A model generated the notes under the pieces. It saw only the letters and a program-made list of their open reading frames with translations. It was not told where the DNA came from and made no database searches. This document shows positions 53,318 to 63,266 of a stretch of DNA of 64,000 bases, piece by piece (position 1 is the stretch's first letter; every line of letters starts with the position of its first letter). Position numbers and translations under genes: made by a program. The DNA comes from CAADGV01 sp040290295 (GTDB taxonomy: Bacteria > Bacteroidota > Ignavibacteria > UBA10030 > UBA6906): the NCBI GenBank assembly GCA_040290295.1, contig PSMW01000012.1:1-64000 (forward strand). Direction: 5' to 3'.

Positions 53318-54262
53318 TTAGAATCCTATTTCGAGAGAGAACATGTGAGTAGCTGGGAGGAACTTGTAGTGTGAGTAGGCGTAATCGATCGAACCGACCA
53401 ATCCCAAGCTGTTCAAGCTCACGCCCATCCCTGCCGACCAATCTTCTGTATCGTAGTTGAACTTGTAGCCTCCACGCAGGTAAATCAGGTCTTGAAATCC
53501 ATATTCGAGTCCAATATTGTACTGTTCGTCGGAATCGTTGGGTCGCCCGATTTGCAACGCGGCGAACAGCTTGTGGGCATCTTCTTGAATAACGGTAGTG
53601 CGCGCCCCGAACCGCAACGCCGTCGGGAGAGAGTACTGCTCGTTGATGTACTTGAGGTCCTTCCCCAAATTCGTCACCGCTATACCCAGTCGTGTCCTCA
53701 GGATGGGAATGTCGTACAACGTGCCGATATCGAAAGCGATCGACTTTGCAGAGATCCTATTGTTGAACAAATTCGAAGTGATATACTTCGCACTCAAGCC
53801 GATGCCGAACAGTTCACTGATTTGCCGGGCGTAGGTAACAGTGTAGGCAATGTCAACGGCTTTGAACTTTTCTCCCGTTCCTTCCGGAAACGCCGGCGTC
53901 GTCACGTTCATCTCGTCGGTCGAAAGGAGCGTGACGCCGGCACCAATCGTCCCCACACCCTCGATCTTCGTGGCTGCGCCGAAAAAGGCAAGCGTAATAT
54001 CGGCAAACCACTGGTTGTATGTGGAACCGAACGACGCCCCTTCGATGCTCAATGTCCCTGCAGGGTTCGTCGAAATCGACAGCGCCCCTTCGGCTAAGGC
54101 AACCTGCGTATTGCCCATAGCGGCAGCGCGAGCATGCGTTGGCAGCTTCAAGAACTGACCCGATACGGCACCGGCACGATTTCCTGCCTCCGCACTCCGG
54201 GCCATCATGCCCAACAGGAGAAGGAGTGCATACACACGGAGTGATACGCGTTCTCGTTTCAT
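53318..54262 (-). CDS. PorV/PorQ-family outer-membrane protein
   Basis: A 314-residue barrel protein with signal peptide (RVYALLLLLGMMARSAEA). GQFLKLPTHARAAAMGNTQV and ALSISTNPAGTLSIEGASFG are the PorV/PorQ blocks, and FSLEIGF is the C-terminal barrel strand ending in Phe. PorV carries type IX secretion cargo from the SprA translocon to the attachment complex at the cell surface. The ATG at 54262 is preferred; the frame extends to 54286. It sits directly after a gene for type IX cargo. Confidence 0.85.
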   Translation of the reverse strand: MKRERVSLRVYALLLLLGMMARSAEAGNRAGAVSGQFLKLPTHARAAAMGNTQVALAEGALSISTNPAGTLSIEGASFGSTYNQWFADITLAFFGAATKIEGVGTIGAGVTLLSTDEMNVTTPAFPEGTGEKFKAVDIAYTVTYARQISELFGIGLSAKYITSNLFNNRISAKSIAFDIGTLYDIPILRTRLGIAVTNLGKDLKYINEQYSLPTALRFGARTTVIQEDAHKLFAALQIGRPNDSDEQYNIGLEYGFQDLIYLRGGYKFNYDTEDWSAGMGVSLNSLGLVGSIDYAYSHYKFLPATHMFSLEIGF

Positions 54263-54282
54263 GGTTCTTCTCATTCGAATGA

Positions 54283-56259
54283 TCATCGGATAATGACGAA
54301 TTTGCCCGTTTGCACACCAAGGTTTGATTCAACGGTGAAGATATAGATGCCACTTGCTAAGGCACGGTTGCTCTCGCTGAGGAGCAGCACATCCTCATCG
54401 CCGCGGGGGAACGACCCGCCGCCGCCATCGTGCTCGACCGTTTTCACCAAGTCACCCGCAAGTGAGAAAATGCGAATGGTGCACTTCTCCGGGAGGTTGA
54501 TGAACTTGATGCGACGTTCGTTCTCCGTCCATTTGCTGGTCAAGCCTTCATAGCCACCGTTTTCCAATTTGTAGTCTTGGTCGGTGCGATACGGATTGGG
54601 AACGACGGAAACTTTCCCCAATTCCTTCGAGACGGCAAACGGAAGATCGACACGCACCGCGTTCGTCCGCTTTGCTGATTCCAACGGCTCGACCGGCACT
54701 TTCACGACGAATGTCGAATCGCCGCGCCGAATAGTTTGGTAGGCGATATTCGGAATCGACTTCGATGTCACAGAGTACACATACGTCTTTCCACGAACGA
54801 GATTGGAGTCCACGAACGTGTACTGGAGGCCAGTTTCGTATTCGAACTTTGTAGAGTCGGTGGTCCCGATAACATCGAACTGCTTGAGGAGCGTAAAGCT
54901 TGCATCGGGATAGTCGGGATTCTCACTGCGCCATAACCGATACGCCTCGAAATTTCTTCCTCCCCGTGTTGGATCAATCCCTTCCGGATATGGCGGACTG
55001 ATGCGCGCCGGGTCCCATCGAGCAACTTGATTGGTCGTATCCCAATTGGTTTCCGGATCTGGGCGGCCAAACAGCCGGTCATCCCCGGGCCGCCATTTCC
55101 AATCCAGAAAAACACGGCGGAATCCTACCTCGACGCGCAATGGCGGCGACGGAGGCGTAGCGGGAAGCTTGATACCCTGATTCTTATAGATATCCACCGC
55201 CCGGTTCGCGTTGCGTTGAAGTGTAAACAAATCGACTCCCGACACGATACCGATAGCGATCTTCAACGTGTCGCGTGCTGTGATGGTGAAGGGCCCGAAG
55301 GCAAACAGAAAGCGCGTATCGGAAAGCGCCGGAAACTCATCGGGACGAATATCGCCGGATGCCATCATATCATACTTCGGACCATCCGGCCGTGGACTTT
55401 GATCGAGCGGGTACCATTGGAAGGTGTACCTGCGTATGACGTTCGTATCCGGTTCGGGATACAACAACGAAATGCCGACCGGTGTCGAACCCCGATCTGA
55501 GGGATTGTGGATGTAGGCTGTACGCGAGTTCTGGTAGTAGCCTGTAAAGTTCCTTTGGTAATAGTTGGAAATATTCGATGGTCCCACGTCACCATCTGCA
55601 AAGAAGCCGATGTATGCTTCTTCGAGGCTGCGAGCCGAAGTATTGATAATGCGATACTCGTTGATCAAGATCCCTTCAGCGTACGGGTCATCCCAAGCAT
55701 AAGAGCTTTGAATCACCTTCACCCCAAGAGGAATATGCCCGGCAGGTCTCTGACAATAATCTGTGTACTGGACATACAAATCGTTATCGGAAATCGGTTT
55801 GAAAGGCAATGCACCCTGCCAGTACGCGTCCCATCCCGCAGGCTTGACAGTATCGTACCGACTTGCGTGCCAGAATGAATCGGCATCCGTGCAGGGAAAC
55901 ATTTCAAACAACGGTGCGCCGCCCCCGTAGCCTTCGTATGCCGTGGTGACTGCTTTAACTCTTTGACCCGTGCCTGACGTAGAGGTATCGACTTTCGCGG
56001 CGATCCAGATTCCACCACCGTACATATGTTCGATATGGCTACCGATGGGAAACTCCAATCCCATGGAATCAGCCGGTAGGTTACCCGTTCCCCCTGGATA
56101 TGCAACGCGACCGAAGGATCCGCGATTGTCCATTTTCAACCGCATCGAGTACCCTTGCTTCAAGTGCCGAATGGTTGCCTGGGAGAACGCTTCAATTGAT
56201 GCAAGGATCATCACCGTGGCAACTGCCACGATCGCAACAAATCGTTTGGATGTCTTCAT
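54283..56259 (-). CDS. Secreted surface protein with type IX C-terminal sorting domain
   Basis: The product has 658 residues. MKTSKRFVAIVAVATVMILA starts a signal peptide; an upstream extension to 56373 is not coding. The middle part has beta-rich blocks with no catalytic motif I recognise (for example WIAAKVDTSTSGTGQRVKAV). The last 90 residues, from VVPNPYRTDQDYKLENGGYE to SGIYIFTVESNLGVQTGKF, form a type IX sorting domain. It lies between a TonB receptor and PorV, which suggests a shared surface complex. Confidence 0.8.
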   Translation of the reverse strand: MKTSKRFVAIVAVATVMILASIEAFSQATIRHLKQGYSMRLKMDNRGSFGRVAYPGGTGNLPADSMGLEFPIGSHIEHMYGGGIWIAAKVDTSTSGTGQRVKAVTTAYEGYGGGAPLFEMFPCTDADSFWHASRYDTVKPAGWDAYWQGALPFKPISDNDLYVQYTDYCQRPAGHIPLGVKVIQSSYAWDDPYAEGILINEYRIINTSARSLEEAYIGFFADGDVGPSNISNYYQRNFTGYYQNSRTAYIHNPSDRGSTPVGISLLYPEPDTNVIRRYTFQWYPLDQSPRPDGPKYDMMASGDIRPDEFPALSDTRFLFAFGPFTITARDTLKIAIGIVSGVDLFTLQRNANRAVDIYKNQGIKLPATPPSPPLRVEVGFRRVFLDWKWRPGDDRLFGRPDPETNWDTTNQVARWDPARISPPYPEGIDPTRGGRNFEAYRLWRSENPDYPDASFTLLKQFDVIGTTDSTKFEYETGLQYTFVDSNLVRGKTYVYSVTSKSIPNIAYQTIRRGDSTFVVKVPVEPLESAKRTNAVRVDLPFAVSKELGKVSVVPNPYRTDQDYKLENGGYEGLTSKWTENERRIKFINLPEKCTIRIFSLAGDLVKTVEHDGGGGSFPRGDEDVLLLSESNRALASGIYIFTVESNLGVQTGKFVIIR

Positions 56260-56267
56260 AACGTATC

Positions 56268-59117
56268 TCAATCCCAATTGATTTTCATGCCCAGTGAGAT
56301 TTGACGTGGAGAACGGAAAACAAATGGTGGAACACGTGCGCGGAATGACTGACCTCCATCGATTCCCGCCCATGTATAGATCACTCGGGTATCAGGAGCA
56401 AAGTCACCAAAACGAATCGGACGGCCCGTAAGCGTATTGAACCCGCCGGCGTTGAGATCCACGTTCTTCCGATTGAAAAGGTTGATGATATCGAGAGTGA
56501 GGACCAAATTGAGCTTGTCTACAACCTTGAAGCCTTTGAAGAACGAGAAGTTCACCTCCGACGTGTACGGTCCATTCCCCGTGTTCAGCAAATAGATGTC
56601 TTCCAAACTACGACCCGGGTTGTACGGCGTGTAAGGGAACCCGCTCCCATAGTTCCATGTCACCGACGCGCCCCAGTTGTCGAAGGGGATACCGAAGATC
56701 TCGTAATCTTCGCCCGGTTGGACACGATAGCCGAAGAACAAGTTGAGCGTATGCTGTTGGTCATAGTCCAGGCGCGTTTCACGAGGCAAGCCTTGCAGTT
56801 GCGGACTATTCAACGCTGCAAAAGGATTGGACGACCGACCTTTGGCAATCTGGAAGGTGTAGCCGATACTGCCCGAGTAGTGATGCGTGAGTGCTTTGTT
56901 CAAAATAATCTCGAAGCCGCGTGCGCTGGCATAATCAAGATTGATATACACGTTGATTGGCGGGTTGACCGGCAACGCCCGCGGTGCGACGTAATCGAAG
57001 ATGTCCTTGTAGAAGCCGCGAATAGCAATTGCCAGATCATCGAAGATCGCCTGTTCGAATCCAGCCTCGTACTGCACCGTACGTTGCGGCTTGAGTCCGG
57101 GATTTCCAGCGTAGTTTCCCGAAAGCGTTGTGTAAATCGGGTCGTGGTAAATCTGGTCACGGTCAGGATATTGCAAGAAGTGCCCGTAGTTGAAGTAGAA
57201 CTTCGTCGTCTGCGAAACGGGATAACCGATGGCAAGACGCGGACTGAAGTTGCCACGAACGAATTGTGAGAAGAACGATTCGTTCTTCACCCAATCGGCT
57301 TTCAGTTGCGTGTAGCGCTCCCAGCGTGTCACGAAGCCCAGCGGTCCTCTATCGAACACCTGTTTGCCAAGATAGAACCAGTCGTACCGCAATCCGACAT
57401 GGATGGAAAGCAGCCCTTCCCCAAATTCAATATTATCTTGGATGTAGAGGCCACCTCGGCTGGGCATTGCGTTCGTCACCCAACGACCACTGCCATAGCC
57501 GGGGTACAATCCTCGCCGGCCGCCCAGGCTATCCACCAAACGTCGCTCTTCGATCGGCGCAACAGGGAAGGAAATGTCGGTGGACTGCAACTGCTCGTAA
57601 TAGTACTCGATACCGGTTTTGAGATAATGCAGTTCATGCACTTGACTGCTGAAATCGACTTTAGCGTTCCAGAGAACAGAATTGGCGTGACTCCAACTCT
57701 GACCTGTACCAAGATCGTTGAATCCATCTTTTGATGGATCGCGCAATTGGGTGTTCGTAACGGTGGAGTATTGAGGAGGAGTAAGATCACCGATGGTGTA
57801 CTCTTCTTCCGTTTCTTGCCGACTGATGTAGCTCCTCAACAGGGTATTCGTACCAATGATATGAGTCCACTGCAGGACATTCTGCGTTCCGATCCGGAGT
57901 CTCGAACCTGTGGAATCTGCCAGGTTCAGCCAGCTATACGCACCGTACAGTTGGTGCACGGAACTCACGTTAGCGCGATAGCTGTAGGCAAGTTGATCGT
58001 GATCGCCGATTTGATACGACAACTTCGAGTTGAAGGAGTAACTGTTGTTTTGTTTGTCGGTGTAGGTGAAGCCGATATTGTCCAAGAATCCCAACAGCCC
58101 TCCGAACTTGATCTTGCGTTTGAGAGGATTGTAGAATTGCGAGCGATTGAAATCATACGGACCATCCTTCTGGCTGAAGTCCGCACTCATAAAGAACGTC
58201 AGCTTGCCGGGGACTTCGACGCCAAGGGCAGGCAGCACGTGGTTCGTAATAGGTTCAGGACCGCCGATGAACGCCGAATAGTATCGTTCACCAAAACCTC
58301 CGCCCGGAGAGATATCATCCGTGCGATATTGTGCGGAACCATTGAAGCGCTCGCCGCCTTGCTTGGTGGTAATATTCACGACACCGGATTGCGCGTTGCC
58401 GTACTCTGCATCGAGTCCGCTGCTCGAAACGCTGACGGATTGAATAGCGTTCGCCGAAACCGAGAGTGCACCGCCGCCGGTCGTTGCCGTGCCCGCATAG
58501 AGTTGCTGCAGTTGTTCGTTGGCACTACTGGTTCCCGCCGTAACGCCGCCGCCGCCGACATTGTTGACGGGGACCCCGTCGATCAGAATCTGCGTCTCAT
58601 TGGCACGTCCGCCGCGCAAGAACAACTGATTCCCGAACTTCACCACGCCCGCCTGAAGCGTAAGCACGTCTTCAACGCCCTTCAAGTTGGGGAGTTGTTC
58701 GATCTTATCTTTACTGAACGTCTGATCGCCCGAAAGTTTTCGGGTGTCCACAATCGGTCGCTCGCCGTATGCTGTGACACCTTCAACCTCGATATCGGTG
58801 CTTGCCAAGCGAAGATTGAGAATGGTAGATTGATCCACTTCGATGACCACATTCTTCACTTCGATTGGCTTATACCCAATGAGCGATGCGCGCACGGTGT
58901 ACGAACCGGGCGTCACGCCGGTGATCGAGTACTCACCCTTCGTGTTGGTAACGCCGCCACGCCCACTTCCTACGATGACGATGTTCACACCCGGCAACGG
59001 ATCGCCGTTCGAAACGTCCGTCACCTTCCCTGCAAGTGCGCCCGTGGTGCCGGCGAAGCTGCTGCTGATCAATCCCACGGATGCGAGGACGAATGCTGCA
59101 ACGCGGAAAATATTCAT
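56268..59117 (-). CDS. TonB-dependent receptor, SusC/OMR-like, with carboxypeptidase-like N-domain
   Basis: A 949-residue outer-membrane protein. Signal peptide, then a carboxypeptidase-regulatory-like domain (GALAGKVTDVSNGDPLPGVN, about 28-110). The plug has KIEQLPNLKGVEDVLTLQAG, LFLRGGRANETQILIDGVPV and GLDAEYGNAQSGVVNITTK. A large barrel follows, with internal GSIGYTFQIAKGRSSNPF and a final ISLGMKINWD. The ATG at 59117 has GGAG nine bases upstream. No SusD-like partner is present; the neighbours are lipoproteins and a type IX cargo. Confidence 0.9.
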   Translation of the reverse strand: MNIFRVAAFVLASVGLISSSFAGTTGALAGKVTDVSNGDPLPGVNIVIVGSGRGGVTNTKGEYSITGVTPGSYTVRASLIGYKPIEVKNVVIEVDQSTILNLRLASTDIEVEGVTAYGERPIVDTRKLSGDQTFSKDKIEQLPNLKGVEDVLTLQAGVVKFGNQLFLRGGRANETQILIDGVPVNNVGGGGVTAGTSSANEQLQQLYAGTATTGGGALSVSANAIQSVSVSSSGLDAEYGNAQSGVVNITTKQGGERFNGSAQYRTDDISPGGGFGERYYSAFIGGPEPITNHVLPALGVEVPGKLTFFMSADFSQKDGPYDFNRSQFYNPLKRKIKFGGLLGFLDNIGFTYTDKQNNSYSFNSKLSYQIGDHDQLAYSYRANVSSVHQLYGAYSWLNLADSTGSRLRIGTQNVLQWTHIIGTNTLLRSYISRQETEEEYTIGDLTPPQYSTVTNTQLRDPSKDGFNDLGTGQSWSHANSVLWNAKVDFSSQVHELHYLKTGIEYYYEQLQSTDISFPVAPIEERRLVDSLGGRRGLYPGYGSGRWVTNAMPSRGGLYIQDNIEFGEGLLSIHVGLRYDWFYLGKQVFDRGPLGFVTRWERYTQLKADWVKNESFFSQFVRGNFSPRLAIGYPVSQTTKFYFNYGHFLQYPDRDQIYHDPIYTTLSGNYAGNPGLKPQRTVQYEAGFEQAIFDDLAIAIRGFYKDIFDYVAPRALPVNPPINVYINLDYASARGFEIILNKALTHHYSGSIGYTFQIAKGRSSNPFAALNSPQLQGLPRETRLDYDQQHTLNLFFGYRVQPGEDYEIFGIPFDNWGASVTWNYGSGFPYTPYNPGRSLEDIYLLNTGNGPYTSEVNFSFFKGFKVVDKLNLVLTLDIINLFNRKNVDLNAGGFNTLTGRPIRFGDFAPDTRVIYTWAGIDGGQSFRARVPPFVFRSPRQISLGMKINWD

Positions 59118-59157
59118 AAGCGGTCTCCTGATCCCAGAGTGTTGAGTCTGAACGTCG

Positions 59158-60981
59158 CTATTGGATCTCATGGATATCTCTCAGTGCTTTTCTCATAGCA
59201 GCGATCACGGAACTCTTCTCACAGAAATACAACGGGATACCAAAATTGACGATCGAGTATTCTCGTCGCGCCGGTGGTATCGGATCGGGCGCCAAGAAAC
59301 GCACCGACACTGTCTGACCGTTGAAATCAGGATCGTCCGTTCTGGAAATGAAGCGTCCGATCGGTTCTGCAAATCCGAGCGGTTGATTCACCATCACGAA
59401 CCGCACAGCATACAGTGAGTCGGCCGGGACCTTAGTCGAATCGATGCGAATATCGGGATATCCGTTAATGCCGGTCATCCCCACACAATCCAGTTCGTTG
59501 TTGCGTCGATAGTTCGCGGTATGGAAGACATCTCTCGCCCACATCCAGAACGGAATTCCCGAGAAGACTGTTGAATCGATCGGCCCGACGAAAATCAGAT
59601 TGCCACCCGCCTGAAGGTAGCGTTTCAGGTTTCCTTGCCTACCGGCATTCAATTGGTAGATTGCCGCGCCTATCACCGGCAGCTTTCGTTCGGCAAGGAA
59701 GATCACCGAAGAATATTTCCCCAACGTAATAACCGAGGCACTTTGATCGAGCCACTGCACTCCATTGGAGCGAATGTCGAACTTGCCGGTCAGTCCACAT
59801 GAATCCATTACCTCACGGTAGAACGCCTTGATCTGGTTCGAATCAGGATTGCCCACTGTGCCCGGCAAGTTGGGTATGTCGTTGATGATCAACACCCGGG
59901 GACCGACAAAGTCCGGATCGTCGATGTCGGGAACGGTTGCCTTGAAACTACCTTGTCCACTCGAATGCGTGTACGTCGCAATGTTGCTTAACACGCCCCA
60001 CCGATTCTTTGCCCGAACATAGAACCGATGCCAGCCGCTACGAATGGGCTTGAACGATGACGCTGTCACAAACGCCGTGGTGCTTTCAGACCAGTCCGAC
60101 CAACTTGCTGGGTTGAGTGTATCGTCCACTGCCCATTGGAACACGCGTTCGTCGGTACTCTGATCGATCGCACTAAAGTCGATGCGGATGCCTTGGAAGC
60201 GAGTGGTTCGGTGTCGGATGGCTACTTGGTCGGTGTCGGAAAGTCCGCGACTGATATCGGTATTGACGATCGGAGGCGACACTCTGACGATGGGTGCGGG
60301 AGATTTCAGGGTCCAGAAGTTGACGACGGCGGGTGTCGGATCGATGCCGCCGTCATTGTCGATCGATGATACTTCGAAAATGTGCATGTTGCTGTCGGCA
60401 GGAGAATCGAATATAAACTGCCCCGTGGTCGGCGAGCGATGAACAACGGAATCGGCGCCCATCACGGAATCACCGGCAACGATGCCCGACTTATAGGGCA
60501 CGGCAAACGGTCGCTTCGTGACGAGCGAATCTATGATCGCTTGAATAAGGGTTTGGTCCTGATTCGTCAAGGTCGAGAAAAAGCGATACATCTCCGGCAA
60601 TGATCGGGGCGTGCCCTTCACCATCATAACACGCGGAAGATTCGACGTGCCGATGCTGACAATATTGAGAATGGTGCTATACCGCTGCACCACTCGTTGG
60701 CCCCGATAAACATCCGTCCAGCGATAGCGATATGCTATCACATACCCATCGGGATCGTCACCGAGCCAGTACAGTTGAACCTCAGGCCGCACACCAAGAT
60801 TGATGTACTGGGCAATCGTATCGTTAACAGGAATGTTCGCGAGCCGTGTATCAGGGAGTGTGTTTTTTTTGGGCGGCGACTGCGGGTACTCGCAGCTCCA
60901 CACGGCAAGCGCAAGTGCAAAGAGAGGCGAGAAAAACGTTACCAATTTCATCGAGTGCCGAAGCTCGTAGCGATGTGTCAT
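59158..60981 (-). CDS. Large lipoprotein of unknown function, second gene of surface operon
   Basis: About 607 residues. An ATG at 60981 has AGGGG five bases upstream; MKLVTFFSPLFALALAVWSC at 60951 is an alternative and ends in a lipobox Cys. The protein contains fibronectin/Ig-like stretches (VQLYWLGDDPDGYVIAYRYR, RFQGIRIDFSAIDQS) and later a Rossmann-like block GPRVLIINDIPNLPG and RYLQAGGNLIFVGPID, as in glutamine-amidotransferase-like surface proteins. No catalytic residues can be named. Confidence 0.68.
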   Translation of the reverse strand: MTHRYELRHSMKLVTFFSPLFALALAVWSCEYPQSPPKKNTLPDTRLANIPVNDTIAQYINLGVRPEVQLYWLGDDPDGYVIAYRYRWTDVYRGQRVVQRYSTILNIVSIGTSNLPRVMMVKGTPRSLPEMYRFFSTLTNQDQTLIQAIIDSLVTKRPFAVPYKSGIVAGDSVMGADSVVHRSPTTGQFIFDSPADSNMHIFEVSSIDNDGGIDPTPAVVNFWTLKSPAPIVRVSPPIVNTDISRGLSDTDQVAIRHRTTRFQGIRIDFSAIDQSTDERVFQWAVDDTLNPASWSDWSESTTAFVTASSFKPIRSGWHRFYVRAKNRWGVLSNIATYTHSSGQGSFKATVPDIDDPDFVGPRVLIINDIPNLPGTVGNPDSNQIKAFYREVMDSCGLTGKFDIRSNGVQWLDQSASVITLGKYSSVIFLAERKLPVIGAAIYQLNAGRQGNLKRYLQAGGNLIFVGPIDSTVFSGIPFWMWARDVFHTANYRRNNELDCVGMTGINGYPDIRIDSTKVPADSLYAVRFVMVNQPLGFAEPIGRFISRTDDPDFNGQTVSVRFLAPDPIPPARREYSIVNFGIPLYFCEKSSVIAAMRKALRDIHEIQ

Positions 60982-61013
60982 AGCAACCCCTACAGGTTTC
61001 CAAAAACTGTTGG

Positions 61014-61652
61014 TCAAAACTGTTGGATAGATGAAACGTACACCATCGGCGCAACCCAATCGAACCACTCCGACTGTCGAATCATGGAAGCGTCCAGATC
61101 CAAGGTCAGCACCACTAACGTCGTTTTGCCTTCTTTCACTTCGATCGGCGGCGACTTCGTCATCATCGTGAAGCGAGAAGGGATGGCATTGTCGCGCACG
61201 TCGATTACCTGATAGCTCAATCCATCGAAGCGCAACAAGAACGGATCGTGCGTTATCGGCGTGCTTCGCTCGGAAACGAGCGTCGTGTACATGCCGGGCG
61301 GGGCATACGCAACACCCAGAACAAGTTGCGAATCGCGAGCAGCCAAGCTCAAGCAGTTCAACGAATCGCCATCACGCTTGCGCCGAATCGCATTGAGATC
61401 CGAGAGCAGCACAAGGAACGCGCCGTCATCCCGCTGAGCCACGAAATCTTTGACAATGATATTGAATCTGTTGGAATCGCTGAACGGAATGATCGTCGTT
61501 CTATCGTTCTTCACCCGCAAGCGAACCTCCAGAATACCGGGCAGCGGCGACGAATATTCGTACTCGCTACAGGAAAGGAAACTGATGGCGAGCACCAGAA
61601 CGACGAAGCTTTTTACAAGAAAGGCAGTAAAGAAATCTCTCATACGTACCAT
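61014..61652 (-). CDS. Small lipoprotein, first gene of surface operon
   Basis: A 212-residue lipoprotein with signal VVLVLAISFLSC (lipobox Cys about residue 28). LPGILEVRLRVKND and GVAYAPPGMYTTLVSE resemble the DUF4382-type sugar-binding-like lipoproteins, but the match is weak. ATG at 61652; a second ATG three codons later is possible. It lies behind a strong promoter and a long leader. Confidence 0.65.
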   Translation of the reverse strand: MVRMRDFFTAFLVKSFVVLVLAISFLSCSEYEYSSPLPGILEVRLRVKNDRTTIIPFSDSNRFNIIVKDFVAQRDDGAFLVLLSDLNAIRRKRDGDSLNCLSLAARDSQLVLGVAYAPPGMYTTLVSERSTPITHDPFLLRFDGLSYQVIDVRDNAIPSRFTMMTKSPPIEVKEGKTTLVVLTLDLDASMIRQSEWFDWVAPMVYVSSIQQF

Positions 61653-61829
61653 GACGACTGGTGAGTGATGGTTGTTCGTGAGAAGTTGTTGAATTCGATA
61701 CTTTCGTTCATCGACCGTACGGTTCCGTACACCTTTGTGACGCGCTCGACGAGGGACCAGCTCGTCTCGTTCTACAACATTGAATGTTGGTGTAAAGATG
61801 GTGTGGGTAAAGCTTCGTGATGGTGACGT
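61653..61829 (-). promoter_or_regulatory. Structured 5' leader of the surface operon
   Basis: The leader holds three perfect inverted repeats: GTACGGTTCCGTAC (61717-61730), GACGAG/CTCGTC around a seven-base loop (61748-61766), and CAACATTGAATGTTG (61775-61789). It runs about 170 bases from the predicted start to the ATG. No known riboswitch is recognised. Confidence 0.5.
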
Positions 61830-61858
61830 AATGTAGGAAACTCGGTTCGCTTTGTCAA
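61830..61858 (-). promoter_or_regulatory. Promoter of the surface operon
   Basis: TTGACA (61858-61853), 17 bases, TACATT (61835-61830). This is the strongest -35 match in segment B. No other promoter is obvious down to 52360, so it probably drives six genes. Confidence 0.75.
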
Positions 61859-61887
61859 TAGATTTTTTTGAGGATCGCGGGTCGTCG

Positions 61888-63258
61888 CTACGCCAATGTT
61901 TTCTTCCATCGTTTAAGCTGGCGTTCCACCTCTTTAGGTGAGGTACTGCCGGCAGAGTACTTCATGTTCACGCTCGTGCGAGGATCGAGAATCCGATAGA
62001 TCTCTTCGGTAAATAACGGTGAGACTGCCTTATAGTCCGCCAAGGAAAGCTCATGCAGGAAACATTGGCGATGTACCGCTTTGATTACGATCTGCCCGAC
62101 CAGCGCATGTGCCTTGCGGAAGGGTACGCCTTTTCGCACCAACCAATCAACGAGGTCGGTCGCCAGTGAAAGGTCACCGTGAAGCTGCTGCTCGAAGCTC
62201 TCGCCGCGGAAAGTGGTCGTGGCAATGAGTTCACTGGCTATCTTGAGCGATGCTTCTGTGGTGTCGGCGGCTTCGAACAGATGAATCTTATCTTCCTGCA
62301 TGTCCCTGTTGTAGGCAAGCGGAAGACCTTTCATCACTGTAAGCAATCCGATAAGCGCCGCATACACCCTCCCGGTCTTGCCACGGATCAGTTCCGCCAT
62401 ATCGGGGTTTTTCTTTTGCGGCATCAAACTACTGCCGGTTGCAAAGGCATCGTCGATCTGGGCGAACCCGAATTCCGTCGTACTCCACAGCACAAGCTCC
62501 TCTGCAAGGCGACTCAGGTGCATCATAACGATCGCACACGCTGCAACGAATTCCACCACCACATCGCGGTCGCTCACCGCATCGATGCTGTTTTCGACAA
62601 TGCCGTCGAAGCCGAGGAGGCGGGCAACTTCCTGCCGGTCGATCGGCAGCGAGCTTCCTGCAAACGCCGCCGCCCCAAGCGGAGAATGATTCACGCGACG
62701 GAGGCAATCGCCGAATCGTCCTTTGTCCCTTTCGAACATGGCAATGTAGGCAAGAAGATGATGAGCGAAGAGAATCGGTTGCGCGCGTTGCAGGTGTGTG
62801 TAGCCCGGTACAATCGTGCTCTTATGCCGTTCCGCCTGTCGGAGCAGTGCACGTTGCAGGCGCTGGAGCGAAGTGCAAACGCGTGCAATGGTCTTCCTCA
62901 GATACAACCGCTCATCGAGCGCAATCTGGTCGTTGCGACTGCGTGCGGTATGGAGTCGCTTCCCCCGTTCTCCTATCTTTTGCACCAATCGTTCTTCGAT
63001 AAGGGTGTGAATGTCTTCTCCACGCCAATCGATTGTGACTTTGCCTGAGGCAATCTCCTTTCGTATCGCCTCCAGTCCGCGGAGAAGGGCGGCTCCATCC
63101 GCTGCCGAGATGATCTTCTGCTTCACCAGCATCCGCACATGAGCTTTGCTTCCGTCGATGTCTTCGTTGAAGAGACGCTTGTCGAGATCGATGGAGGCTG
63201 AGAATCGGAGTGCGCTCTCAGCAAGGGGCTTCCGAAAACGGCTGTTCCACAACGCCAT
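61888..63258 (-). CDS. argH: Argininosuccinate lyase
   Basis: A 456-residue fumarase/aspartase-superfamily lyase. Signature GSSLMPQKKNPDMAELIRG near residue 275, with LHTARSRNDQIA and HLQRAQPILFAHH as the other active-site blocks. It splits argininosuccinate to arginine and fumarate. The start lies eight bases after the argG stop. Confidence 0.96.
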   Translation of the reverse strand: MALWNSRFRKPLAESALRFSASIDLDKRLFNEDIDGSKAHVRMLVKQKIISAADGAALLRGLEAIRKEIASGKVTIDWRGEDIHTLIEERLVQKIGERGKRLHTARSRNDQIALDERLYLRKTIARVCTSLQRLQRALLRQAERHKSTIVPGYTHLQRAQPILFAHHLLAYIAMFERDKGRFGDCLRRVNHSPLGAAAFAGSSLPIDRQEVARLLGFDGIVENSIDAVSDRDVVVEFVAACAIVMMHLSRLAEELVLWSTTEFGFAQIDDAFATGSSLMPQKKNPDMAELIRGKTGRVYAALIGLLTVMKGLPLAYNRDMQEDKIHLFEAADTTEASLKIASELIATTTFRGESFEQQLHGDLSLATDLVDWLVRKGVPFRKAHALVGQIVIKAVHRQCFLHELSLADYKAVSPLFTEEIYRILDPRTSVNMKYSAGSTSPKEVERQLKRWKKTLA

Positions 63259-63266
63259 AGCGTTCC

